From: Acidobacteriota bacterium
Lineage (GTDB): Bacteria; Acidobacteriota; UBA890; WLXD01
Reading direction: 5' to 3'
Assembly: GCA_029263295.1 (NCBI GenBank)
Contig: JAJCXT010000092.1
Coordinates: 1-64,000 of the forward strand
DNA: 64,000 bases
Position numbers and translations under genes: made by a program. The notes below the pieces were generated by a model. It searched no databases. It was not told where the DNA came from and worked only from the letters and a program-made list of their open reading frames with translations. Of the stretch, positions 1 to 7,977 are shown piece by piece (positions within the stretch are counted from its first letter, which is position 1; each line of letters starts with the position of its first letter).

Positions 1-1
1 C

Positions 2-688
2 TCGCTCGCGGGCCCCGACCAGACGTTCAACGGCGCCTGGGACAACGCCACCGGCGTTGCCGCGATCAGCGCGCTGGCCGACGCTTTCGCGATCGGTGAA
101 GCGCCGCGCCGTTCGCTTCTGTTCCTGGCGTGTGCCGCCGAGGAGAGCGGCTCACTGGGAAGCGCCTGGTTCGCGGCCGACACGCCCTTCGCCCTCAATC
201 GCGTGGTGGCCAACTTCAACATCGACATGCCACAGATCTTCGGCGTGACGAGCGACCTTGCCGCGATCGGTGTTGACACGAACAGCCTCGGCGCCACGCT
301 CCGGGAGGTGGCCGGTGAATTCACCGTCGCGCTGGACGGACGCGATGTCGCCGTGCGGGTAACGGGCGATCCCAACCCCTCGGCCGGTTCGTTCTACCGC
401 TCCGATCAGGTCAACTTCGCCAAAGCAGGCATCCCGGCTCTGTTCATGAACCCGGGAGTCGACTTCGTCAACGATCTCGGATTCGACCCGATTGAATACG
501 AGGCCTCTCGGTACCACCAGGTGACCGACGAAGTCACCGAGGAGTGGGAATTCAGCGGTATGGTGCGCGACCTCGAGATCATCATGGCGACGGTCCGGCG
601 GGTCGATGCGAACGACGCGATGCCGCAATGGAACGCTGGCAATGAATTCGAGACCGCCTGGCGCGCGCTCCACGGGATCGAGGAGTAG
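2..688 (+). CDS. M28 family metallopeptidase, C-terminal part (5' end outside window)
   Basis: The reading frame is open from the first bases of the window and ends at TAG 686-688, leaving 228 residues of a larger exopeptidase. Visible family M28 (aminopeptidase S/Y-like, di-zinc) features are NGAWDNATGVA, whose Asp bridges the two metals, AAEESGSLGS with the catalytic Glu pair, FNIDMPQ with another metal Asp, and YHQVTDEV near the end with the last metal His. Family members usually release N-terminal amino acids or act as carboxypeptidases in the periplasm or outside the cell. The signal peptide, if any, is upstream of the window. It converges with the barrel gene at 731 and a short GC hairpin lies between them. 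The ORF track starts it at 203, but the motifs upstream of 203 are in the same frame. Confidence 0.9.
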   Translation, partial: SLAGPDQTFNGAWDNATGVAAISALADAFAIGEAPRRSLLFLACAAEESGSLGSAWFAADTPFALNRVVANFNIDMPQIFGVTSDLAAIGVDTNSLGATLREVAGEFTVALDGRDVAVRVTGDPNPSAGSFYRSDQVNFAKAGIPALFMNPGVDFVNDLGFDPIEYEASRYHQVTDEVTEEWEFSGMVRDLEIIMATVRRVDANDAMPQWNAGNEFETAWRALHGIEE

Positions 689-706
689 CGCCTGCAACAG
701 GAGTCG

Positions 707-723
707 CGCCGGGACGCCCGGCG
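707..723. terminator. GC-rich hairpin between convergent genes
   Basis: CGCCGGG-ACG-CCCGGCG forms a perfect 7-bp stem with a 3-nt loop, placed between the M28 stop and the stop of the minus-strand barrel gene. No U-tract follows on either strand, so termination is inferred only from position and stem strength. Confidence 0.5.
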
Positions 724-730
724 GATGGAT

Positions 731-1471
731 CTACCAGGTGACACCGGCGACGACATAGAGCGCGCGCCATTTGGCGTCCACGCTGCTGCCCGAATTGTCG
801 ATGTCGGACAGCCCGTGGTTGTAGCGGAGGTCCACCGTGAGGGCCCATAGGAACTCATGGAACTCGACGCCAGCACCCAGGATGAGGCCCCAGTCGGTTG
901 CCTTGACGAGGGTCTCACCCTCGACGTCCTCGATCGTGCCGTCCGCATGTCGGCTCGAGCGCAAAGCGTCCATACGTATGCCCATGGCTGGCCCGGCCTG
1001 CAGGCTGAATATAGTCCCGCGACGCGAGCCCGGATACCACTTCGCCAGAAGCGGAATCTCCAGGTAGTTCACGCTCAACTTCTCCGACCCCTCGAAGCCG
1101 GAATCCTCCAGGTCGATCTCGGCGTGCTTGCGCACGATTAGCACTTCCGGCTGGATGGAGAACTTCCGCGACACTGGCACCTCGAACGAGATGCCCGCGG
1201 CGAAACCGAAGTCTCCGTCGAAACCGAAGGTACCCACGCCGGGTAGCGGCAGCTGGCCCGCCAGCGCCGCCCAGGAGGCCCCGGCCTTGATGCCATAGCG
1301 GATCTTCTCCCAGGGCTCCTTGGCCCAGCGCGGCGTCTTCTCGTCGGACTCCTGCTCGCCGACGACTACCGGCGGCTCCTGTGCCACCCTCTCATCCGCT
1401 TCCTGCGCCCGAGCCGCAGCCGGGGCAACACCCAGCGCAACCAGGGAGAGGATCATCACCGCACGACGCAC
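731..1471 (-). CDS. Outer-membrane beta-barrel protein (PorT-like)
   Basis: This 246-residue protein begins with a signal peptide ending near ARAQ, followed by a Glu/Asp-rich linker of about 25 residues. The rest has the alternating pattern of a transmembrane barrel, for example FGFAAGISFEVPV, KFSIQPEVLIV and NYLEIPLLAKWYP, and resembles the PorT/OMP_b-brl family of Bacteroidetes-type eight-strand barrels. It ends with an aromatic residue (VAGVTW), as expected for BAM-dependent insertion. The GTG start is chosen because GGAGG lies 5 nt upstream. It follows the molybdoenzyme operon on the same strand after 107 nt, which may give it its own promoter. Function beyond an envelope barrel is unknown. 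Confidence 0.8.
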   Translation of the reverse strand: MRRAVMILSLVALGVAPAAARAQEADERVAQEPPVVVGEQESDEKTPRWAKEPWEKIRYGIKAGASWAALAGQLPLPGVGTFGFDGDFGFAAGISFEVPVSRKFSIQPEVLIVRKHAEIDLEDSGFEGSEKLSVNYLEIPLLAKWYPGSRRGTIFSLQAGPAMGIRMDALRSSRHADGTIEDVEGETLVKATDWGLILGAGVEFHEFLWALTVDLRYNHGLSDIDNSGSSVDAKWRALYVVAGVTW

Positions 1472-1578
1472 ACCAACCTCCAGAAACTCTTGGTGCGACG
1501 TGCTGCCGCGCCTCGTCAGCAGTTTAGCAGCGGCGCCGGGGATCCTCCGCCCTAATCCGCGCCGGGTCTTACAGCCGG

Positions 1579-2421
1579 CTATCGCGCCGCGGCGGCCAGT
1601 TCCCGCAGCAGGCGTGACGTGCGCAGGGAACGCTGCCGCCAGTAAACGCCGATCGGCCCGGCGAGAGCTGGCGGGGCCGCCGCCAACTCGGCCAGTCCTT
1701 CGAGCGTAGCCGCGGCGTCCTGCGCCAGCAGCGCCTTGAGCGCGTAGCGACGCTCGCCAGCGCGTAGTGCCACGCCCGCCGTGGCCGCCACGCTCGCCAG
1801 GTCGGTGGGCGTCAGAATGAACCCCGCGCGGACCGGACTGAGCAGAGAGCCGATGAACGCCTCGGCGTCGTCGCCGGGAGGCTCCAGGTCAGACGCCGCC
1901 TGCAAGTGGGCTGGGAGACCCTCCGGCAGCCGCAGAGCTGCAACCTCGCTGGTGAGCCAGGCTCCTAGCGTTCGTCCCCACGCTACGTACGTCGGACTGC
2001 CGATCTGCTCCAGTTTCGCCAGCCAGAGCGGCAGCCAGCTCAACACGTGCTCCCACAGGAACGCCGCGCGCGCGCGTTGCCACGCCGCGCGCGCGCGTTT
2101 CGCCGGCGCCTCCACACCGTCCGGGGCGGCGTCTGCGAGGCTCGCATAGGCACCGAGCAGGGTCCCCAGGTGGTCAGGTTCGGGCGGTGGGATCTCGCCA
2201 AGCGCCCGCCAGAATCCGGCAATGCGATCGCGTGCCTCACCGCCCATCATGCCCGAGACGTCGAGATAGACGGACGCATACGGATACAACTGCTCCAGGA
2301 AGATCGCGTTGTACTCCCAGCCCTGCGGCGTGTCTGGAAGGTCGAGCAAGGCCGCGATGCGCTCGGTCTCGGCGCCAGGTGGCTCCACGAGCACAGCGAG
2401 GCAGCGCAGCAGTTCGCTCAC
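1579..2421 (-). CDS. TorD/DmsD-family molybdoenzyme maturation chaperone
   Basis: The 280-residue all-helical protein matches the TorD-like family (PF02613) in N-terminal pattern (LAVLVEPPGAETERIAALL), in EYNAIFLEQLYPYASVYLD, and in its place directly downstream of a molybdopterin oxidoreductase gene. Such chaperones bind the apo catalytic subunit and assist molybdenum cofactor insertion in the cytoplasm. It starts at GTG with GGAGG 7 nt upstream, 16 nt after the stop of the catalytic subunit, so it is the last gene of the operon. A 21-bp tandem duplication at 2061-2099 gives RARAAWQ followed by RARAAFL in a helix. The family is clear. The partner is inferred from gene order. Confidence 0.82.
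   Translation of the reverse strand: MSELLRCLAVLVEPPGAETERIAALLDLPDTPQGWEYNAIFLEQLYPYASVYLDVSGMMGGEARDRIAGFWRALGEIPPPEPDHLGTLLGAYASLADAAPDGVEAPAKRARAAWQRARAAFLWEHVLSWLPLWLAKLEQIGSPTYVAWGRTLGAWLTSEVAALRLPEGLPAHLQAASDLEPPGDDAEAFIGSLLSPVRAGFILTPTDLASVAATAGVALRAGERRYALKALLAQDAAATLEGLAELAAAPPALAGPIGVYWRQRSLRTSRLLRELAAAAR
2061..2099. repeat. 21-bp GC tandem duplication inside the TorD-like gene
   Basis: The segment ACGCCGCGCGCGCGCGTT occurs at 2061-2078 and again at 2082-2099, separated by GCC, giving a 21-bp period that keeps frame and duplicates seven residues. Confidence 0.85.
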
Positions 2422-2437
2422 GCGTCGACCTCCGGCA

Positions 2438-5356
2438 TCAATCGCCGTCGCGCGACACCGGCTCCGGCAGGCGGTAGGCCTCCCGATTCGGCTTCAGCGG
2501 ACGGATCAGCCAAAACGGTCGCCGCGTGCCATCCGGGGAGTGCTCGTGCGCACCGCGCGCGCGACCGAGCCATTCCCGATAGACCTCGCGCGAGCGCTCG
2601 GTATCAACGGCGATGTCGCCATAGTCGTCACCTTCTCCCGCACGACTCACCCTCACGGCCTGGTGCCAGCAGTGCATGCCGGACACCGGGTCCGGGTGCA
2701 CGCCGAACGCGAGATTCTGATGTACGCCAACGTCCGTCCACCAGATGCGCGCGGTGTCGGGATCGGACGACTCGAACGGCTGCGCGCCCCGCAGCCGTCG
2801 CAGGCCCCAGTTCGAACCGTCGTTGTTCAGGTCGGCCGTCGCCATGAGCTGTCGTTGACCACTGTCGTGCAACTTCCATCGACCCATGTGATGACTACAT
2901 GCGACAACCCCAGGACGGATCCCCTCGGTTACCCAGGCCTTCACGACGAAGTGGCCGGTCTGCGTCTCGACGCGCACCAGGTCGCCGGTGGCAACGCCAA
3001 TCTCGCTCGCGTGAGAAGGATGCAGCCACAACGGGTTTGTATGGGCGATCTCGTCGAGCCACTTGGAATTCGCCGAACGCGTGTGGATCTGCACTGGCAA
3101 CCGGAAGGTCGAAATCAACGGGACCTGCCCGGAGTCCATTCGCTCCGGGTGCACATGGCTCTTGATGTAGGTGGGCAGCGCCGCATCGCGCCAGCCCCAC
3201 TGCGCCAGCGTCGGCGAGTAGAACTCCAGCCGGCCGCTCGGCGTCGGGAACCCACGCAACACTTCTCCGTCGACGCGCACGCCCACGGCACGCCGCCCGT
3301 CCGCATCGGGCTCCGGGGCACCCGTTGGCACGATGTTCACGGGCGCGGGCGCCGGGGCGCTCGTGTAGACGCGGCCGAAGAGATCTTCGGCAAGACCCTC
3401 GAGTTGTTCCTCGCCGATGCGCTCCTCGTACAGAGGTCCGACCAACGGCGTGACCTCGAACGCACCGTACTGGCGCATGTACTCGAGCGGCGTCCGCCCC
3501 TCGGCGCCAGCCACCTCGGGCAGGCCGGGGACGGAGTTCTCGAAAATGTGCCCGTAGTATTCATCGACCGTGAGCTTCGTTCCCGGGTTGGCCTTGGACT
3601 CTGCGAAGCCACGGATTCCCAATTCACCATCGGGATCGATGCGCCAGGTGAGTTCGATCCAGAACTCGTTCTCTTCCCACACTTCACCGGGGTTCGACTG
3701 GCGCGTATCGCTGATCTTCTCGCCAAGTCGCTCGCGCGCCGCGCGCATCACCGGCTGGCGAAAGCCCAGCCACTGGGCGTCGTGGGTCTCGTACGAGTGG
3801 ATGTCATGGCGTTCCGCCCCGTGCCCCATCGGCAAAACATAGTCCGCGAAGTACGCCGTCTCATTCCATGTCGGGGTCAACGCGGCGTACAGACCCACGC
3901 GCTTCGGGTCGGTGAGCATCTCGATCCACGCGAAGCCATCAGGGTTGGTCCACACCGGGTTGTAGACTCGCGAGAAGTACACTTCCAGCCGCGCGTCGCG
4001 CTCGCGCATGATGTGCGGCAGCAGGAACGAGAGTTCGTACATCGCCAACGGGTAGTCGGCCGGCCAGTTCAACTCGTTCCAGGTTTGCGGGTGCGACGGC
4101 ACATGGATCGGCTTGGGAACGAACTTGTTCCAGGCGTTGGGGTGCAGGCCGCCTGGAGTGGCTACTGAACCTGTCAGCGCGTTCAGGAAGAACAGGCATC
4201 GCGCCACCTGCCAGCCGCCCTCATTACCCGCTCCGGCGCTGCGCCAGTTGTGCGTCGACAGCCGCGTCCCGGCAGTCGACACCACCTGGGCGATCTCGGC
4301 GATGACATCGGCATCGAGACCCGATTCCTGCGCGGCAAAATCGAACGTGTACTCGGTGTAAAGCCCCTTGAGCGCCGCCTCGAACCCCGCGAAGCTGGCG
4401 TCCTCGTCAGGACGCTCCTTCACCATGTATTCCTGCCAGTTGAACCAGCGCCTCATGAACTCGCGATCGTAGAGGTCGTTCTGGATCAGGTAGTTGGCGA
4501 CCGCGAGGAGCACCGCGGCCTCCGACCCTGGATAGCTCGCCAGCCAATAATCGGCGTGGGTCGCTGTGTTCGACAGCCTGGTGTCGAACACGATCACCTT
4601 GGCGCCGCGCTGGCGCGCCTCGGTAATCCGCTGTGCATGCGGGTTGAAATAGTGGCCAGTCTCGAGGTGCGCCGAGATCAGCAGGATCACATCGGCGTTC
4701 GCGTAGTCCGGGCTTGGGCGATCAATGCCCGTCCAGAAAGCGTAGCCGGCCCGAGCCGCAGCCGAGCAGACGTTGGTGTGCGAGTTGTGCCCGTCGACAC
4801 CCCACGAAGCGATGACGCGCTCGGTAAAGCCATCTTCGCCAGGACGCCCAACGTGGTACATGACCTCGTTGTGACGGTCTTCCTGCAAACAGGTGCGGAT
4901 CCGTCCGGCAAGGTCGTCGAGCGCGTCGTCCCAGGAGCACCGTTCCCACTTCCCGGCGCCACGCTCACCCACGCGCTTGAGCGGGTAGAGAATACGATCC
5001 GGATCGGTGATCTGATTATGTGTGGCAGGCCCCTTGGCGCAGTTGCGGCCTCGCGAGCCCGGGTGCTCGGGGTTGCCCTCGAACTTGCGCACCTGCATGG
5101 AGTCACGATCGACGTAGGCGAGCAATCCGCAGGCCGACTCGCAGTTGAAACAGGTCGTCGGCACCAGCATGTAGCGATGCTCTTCGCGTTCAGGCCAGGC
5201 ACGCGAGTCCAGTTCGACCCAATCGTCCCATCGTTCCTTGGGCGGGAAGCTCGCCAGGTGCACGCGGCTGGGACCCGGGTAGAAGGTCTCGCCTCGGCCT
5301 TCGACATCGCGGCGCGCCGCGCTGACTCTGCGTTCGAGTTCGTTGAGGTCAGTCAC
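2438..5356 (-). CDS. Molybdopterin oxidoreductase catalytic subunit (DMSO reductase superfamily)
   Basis: This is a large bis-MGD enzyme of 972 residues. The [4Fe-4S] ligands are Cys69, Cys72, Cys76 (TCFNCESACG) and Cys106 (GRNCAKGP). Cys197 in TNVCSAAARAG is the likely molybdenum ligand. The C-terminal molydopterin-binding domain follows (about 780-960). No twin-arginine signal is visible, so the subunit probably stays in the cytoplasm, as SoeA-type sulfite dehydrogenases do. The ORF track starts further upstream, but that would overlap the previous gene. GTG at 5354-5356 lies 7 nt after the upstream stop with a GAGGA motif. The partner genes are the FeS-NrfD fusion upstream and TorD downstream. 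The substrate (sulfur oxyanion, polysulfide or other) cannot be assigned. Confidence 0.88.
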   Translation of the reverse strand: MTDLNELERRVSAARRDVEGRGETFYPGPSRVHLASFPPKERWDDWVELDSRAWPEREEHRYMLVPTTCFNCESACGLLAYVDRDSMQVRKFEGNPEHPGSRGRNCAKGPATHNQITDPDRILYPLKRVGERGAGKWERCSWDDALDDLAGRIRTCLQEDRHNEVMYHVGRPGEDGFTERVIASWGVDGHNSHTNVCSAAARAGYAFWTGIDRPSPDYANADVILLISAHLETGHYFNPHAQRITEARQRGAKVIVFDTRLSNTATHADYWLASYPGSEAAVLLAVANYLIQNDLYDREFMRRWFNWQEYMVKERPDEDASFAGFEAALKGLYTEYTFDFAAQESGLDADVIAEIAQVVSTAGTRLSTHNWRSAGAGNEGGWQVARCLFFLNALTGSVATPGGLHPNAWNKFVPKPIHVPSHPQTWNELNWPADYPLAMYELSFLLPHIMRERDARLEVYFSRVYNPVWTNPDGFAWIEMLTDPKRVGLYAALTPTWNETAYFADYVLPMGHGAERHDIHSYETHDAQWLGFRQPVMRAARERLGEKISDTRQSNPGEVWEENEFWIELTWRIDPDGELGIRGFAESKANPGTKLTVDEYYGHIFENSVPGLPEVAGAEGRTPLEYMRQYGAFEVTPLVGPLYEERIGEEQLEGLAEDLFGRVYTSAPAPAPVNIVPTGAPEPDADGRRAVGVRVDGEVLRGFPTPSGRLEFYSPTLAQWGWRDAALPTYIKSHVHPERMDSGQVPLISTFRLPVQIHTRSANSKWLDEIAHTNPLWLHPSHASEIGVATGDLVRVETQTGHFVVKAWVTEGIRPGVVACSHHMGRWKLHDSGQRQLMATADLNNDGSNWGLRRLRGAQPFESSDPDTARIWWTDVGVHQNLAFGVHPDPVSGMHCWHQAVRVSRAGEGDDYGDIAVDTERSREVYREWLGRARGAHEHSPDGTRRPFWLIRPLKPNREAYRLPEPVSRDGD

Positions 5357-5363
5357 GTCATCC

Positions 5364-6908
5364 TCACGCCAAGGGCACCGACTGTCCGGCCTGGACATAC
5401 GCATGCTCGTGCAGCACCAGACCGACGAGTGCCATAACCGCGCCACCAATCAGCAACCACGGGGCCAGCACGCCAGCAAACAGGAGCACGGCCCCGGCAC
5501 GGAAGTGGCCACTGTGCCTGCCGCGGGTCATCTCTCTTACCGCCAGGCGAGCATGGGCCGTCGGGTGCGCCAGAGTCACCTCGCCCAGCACGAAGAGCAG
5601 ATGCACGGCCGAGCTGAGTGCCACCGTCCACAGCAGCGCCACCGGTAGCCGTGATGGAACGTGACCGGGCAACAAGGCGACCACGATGAAGAGCGTCGCC
5701 GCGCCGGCCAGCACGGCCTGGACAACCATGTGCGGAGGCAGCAGCGGACTCTGCCAGAGGTCACGTGCTTTGGCCTGTGCGAACAGGTATGCCGTATACA
5801 CCGCCGTCATGACGGCCAACGGCAGGCCCGGCAGGAGTAGCGCGGACTGCAACTGATGGTTGCCCACGAGGCTACCCAGCAAGTGCCCCATGAGCACCAG
5901 GCTATAGCCCGCGATGACATAGGCCCCCTTCACTAGCCAGCTGCGACGTTGGCCCTTCGTGAAGATGTAGTAAAAGCGCTTAGGGTGCTCGAGATCCCAA
6001 ATCAAGAGCGCTCCCGTGACGCCGAGAAACAACAGCGCCAGCAGCGGAATCACCCACTGCCACAGCAAGTGGTCGGGCGGTATCACGCCGAGGTAGGTCG
6101 CAAGCCCGCCGACGAGATAGGCGCCCGCGGCGATAGCTTTGGTCCATGTATAAGCGCTCACACGCCAGTCCCACGGCATCGAGTGCGGTACGTCGTAGGC
6201 AAGTACCGCGGCCGCGGAGCTGTTGGGCGCGTCGGGATGCCCGGAAACCACATGCTCACCACCGCTGACCTGCTCGCTCCACATGAACAGGTTGCCGGGA
6301 GGGCGCTGCGCGGCGAGCGGATCGAGCGTAGCCTGAGTCGCCCCACGGTAGAACAGCTTGGGGCGAGTCTCCTTCTCCGGCCGGCGAACCGATACCGGGT
6401 GGCGCTGCATCATCGCCGCCACCTTCGATGCAGGATCATTCATGTCGCCGACCATGATCGCCTCGGTGGGGCAAACCACCGCACACGCTGGCTCCAGTCC
6501 GATGTCCAGGCGGTGAGCGCAGAAGTTGCACTTCTCAGCCGAGTGGTCGTCCGGATTGATGAAGATCGCGTCGTAGGGACACGCGGCAATGCAGGCCTTA
6601 CAGCCGATGCAAATCGACTTGTCGAAATCGACGATGCCGTCCGGCCGCTGGTGCATCGCGGCCGTCGGGCAAGCGATGGCACACGGCGGGTTGTCGCACT
6701 GGTTGCAGCGCGTGACCTGATAGTTGCGCCGCACATGCGGGAAGGTGCCGACGTCGACGTACTTGACGTAAGTTCGGTTCACCGAGAGCGGTACCGCGTT
6801 CTCCGACTTGCATGCCGTTGAGCAGGCGTGACAACCGATGCAAAGGGTGTGATCGACGAGCTTGGCCCACTTCTGCTGCGGCGCGCCCTCTTCGACCAGT
6901 TGCCTCAT
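5364..6908 (-). CDS. Fused four-cluster ferredoxin and NrfD/PsrC-type membrane subunit
   Basis: This 514-residue protein joins two subunits that are normally separate. Residues 1 to about 190 hold 16 cysteines in four groups (CIGCHACSTAC, CNQCDNPPCAIAC, CIGCKACIAAC, CNFC plus CAVVC), as in DmsB/PsrB electron-transfer subunits with four [4Fe-4S] clusters. From about residue 245 there are about eight hydrophobic helices of the NrfD/PsrC type, which bind quinone. The protein would carry electrons between the catalytic subunit and the quinone pool, with the ferredoxin part on the same side as the catalytic subunit. It starts 8 nt after the exported first gene and ends 7 nt before the catalytic subunit. 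Direction of electron flow is unknown. Confidence 0.9.
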   Translation of the reverse strand: MRQLVEEGAPQQKWAKLVDHTLCIGCHACSTACKSENAVPLSVNRTYVKYVDVGTFPHVRRNYQVTRCNQCDNPPCAIACPTAAMHQRPDGIVDFDKSICIGCKACIAACPYDAIFINPDDHSAEKCNFCAHRLDIGLEPACAVVCPTEAIMVGDMNDPASKVAAMMQRHPVSVRRPEKETRPKLFYRGATQATLDPLAAQRPPGNLFMWSEQVSGGEHVVSGHPDAPNSSAAAVLAYDVPHSMPWDWRVSAYTWTKAIAAGAYLVGGLATYLGVIPPDHLLWQWVIPLLALLFLGVTGALLIWDLEHPKRFYYIFTKGQRRSWLVKGAYVIAGYSLVLMGHLLGSLVGNHQLQSALLLPGLPLAVMTAVYTAYLFAQAKARDLWQSPLLPPHMVVQAVLAGAATLFIVVALLPGHVPSRLPVALLWTVALSSAVHLLFVLGEVTLAHPTAHARLAVREMTRGRHSGHFRAGAVLLFAGVLAPWLLIGGAVMALVGLVLHEHAYVQAGQSVPLA

Positions 6909-6916
6909 GTATCCGG

Positions 6917-7687
6917 CTACTCTTCCCGCCCCTCAGGGACGTAGCTATAGATCACGTAGAACGACTCGGGCAGCTTGACCCAGATTGCCCAGTCGCGCGT
7001 CGGGTCGAGATGATATAGCTCTCGCTCGCATCGACCGCTATCGCTGACAAAGTCGATCTCGCTATCCACGCCGGTCGTCGCCTGCGGACTACAAGCTTTC
7101 ACGTCGGCCCGTTCGACGAGACGCTGCTCCTCGGTCAGCGGCAATACGAAACCGACCTGGCGCGCACCCGGCTCTCCCGCGACGACCTCGGCGCTGGCAC
7201 TGACTCGTATCCCCGCCGACATACAGATCTTCGCCGGCGGTGCCGTCCAGGCGAAGCGAACCTGGCCGACAGCCAGGTCGCTATCGATCGTATACAGCGC
7301 CCAGCCCTCGTCCACGCCGCGAGCATGAACCTCGAGATCGGTGTAGGGAATTCCTTGGACCGCACCGCTTGACGCCCGCAGATCCGGCCCGCGCGAAGCG
7401 TCCCGGCGTACCCAACGCCACCCGTCGCCAAGTTCGGAGAGGTGGTACCGAGAGAATGCTCCACGTCGATATCCAGCGTCGCGTTCGGCCAGCCAGTCGA
7501 CAGAGACCGGCTCTCCACGCGTCCAGCACAACTCGTCCGCGTTCGCGTAAACGTCGAGTTCGCGCGCGAGCATGCCGGGATTGGCGATCACGGACGGCGG
7601 CTGTGAGCCCGGCCCCTGCGCCGCAGCTGTCCCGGCGAGCGTGCCCAAGATCAGGGCCTTCGCAGCGCGACTAACAAACAAATGCAC
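6917..7687 (-). CDS. Exported protein of unknown function, first gene of the molybdoenzyme operon
   Basis: The protein has 256 residues with an N-terminal signal peptide ending near GTAAAQG. GTG at 7685-7687 is chosen over the longer ORF start because GGAGG lies 5 nt upstream and the signal peptide then sits at the N-terminus. The mature part holds several cysteines (LCWTRG, KICMSAG, VKACSPQ, SGRCERE) that could form disulfides in the periplasm. I see no heme, FeS or other cofactor motif and recognise no family. Its stop is 8 nt before the FeS-NrfD gene, so it is probably cotranscribed and may serve the same respiratory pathway, for instance as a substrate-binding or assembly factor. That role is inference only. 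Confidence 0.72.
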   Translation of the reverse strand: MHLFVSRAAKALILGTLAGTAAAQGPGSQPPSVIANPGMLARELDVYANADELCWTRGEPVSVDWLAERDAGYRRGAFSRYHLSELGDGWRWVRRDASRGPDLRASSGAVQGIPYTDLEVHARGVDEGWALYTIDSDLAVGQVRFAWTAPPAKICMSAGIRVSASAEVVAGEPGARQVGFVLPLTEEQRLVERADVKACSPQATTGVDSEIDFVSDSGRCERELYHLDPTRDWAIWVKLPESFYVIYSYVPEGREE

Positions 7688-7977
7688 GTGGGCCTCCAAG
7701 GTGCTCGAGCGGCCCCGAGACACCGTGCTTTCCGAAGAGTCCGCCGCAAGGCTATCGCGTAGTGCAAGCCGTGTCAGCGCGACAAAGAGGAGGGCGCAGT
7801 CCGATAACCTTCATCGCTGGCCCTTAACGGCACGACACGACCGCGAAGCGGTGATTAAATCTCTGGGTAACGTGATGGTAGCAAGCGATCGAACGTGGCC
7901 TACCCGTTCGCTGGCGGCGCCCTCGTGCCAATCCAACGCGCCGTAAACCGACGCAACGAATCGGGTGAAACATTCCA
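7688..7977. other. Divergent intergenic region before pckG
   Basis: This 290-nt stretch separates the minus-strand molybdoenzyme operon from pckG and must hold promoters for both. I see a small hairpin ACCGC-GAA-GCGGT near 7838-7850 and an AT-richer stretch near 7850-7870, but no convincing -35/-10 pair. Confidence 0.4.
7693..7697 (-). promoter_or_regulatory. Ribosome binding site deciding the GTG start at 7687
   Basis: On the minus strand GGAGG stands 5 nt before GTG. It supports the short form of the exported protein over the ORF-track start at 7723. Confidence 0.65.

Noticed and set aside
2309-4168. 619-codon plus-strand ORF
   Set aside because: It lies entirely antisense to the molybdopterin oxidoreductase gene, whose cofactor motifs are clear. 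Long antisense ORFs are common in high-GC DNA.
4250-5437. 395-codon plus-strand ORF
   Set aside because: Antisense to the N-terminal half of the same molybdoenzyme; no family pattern.
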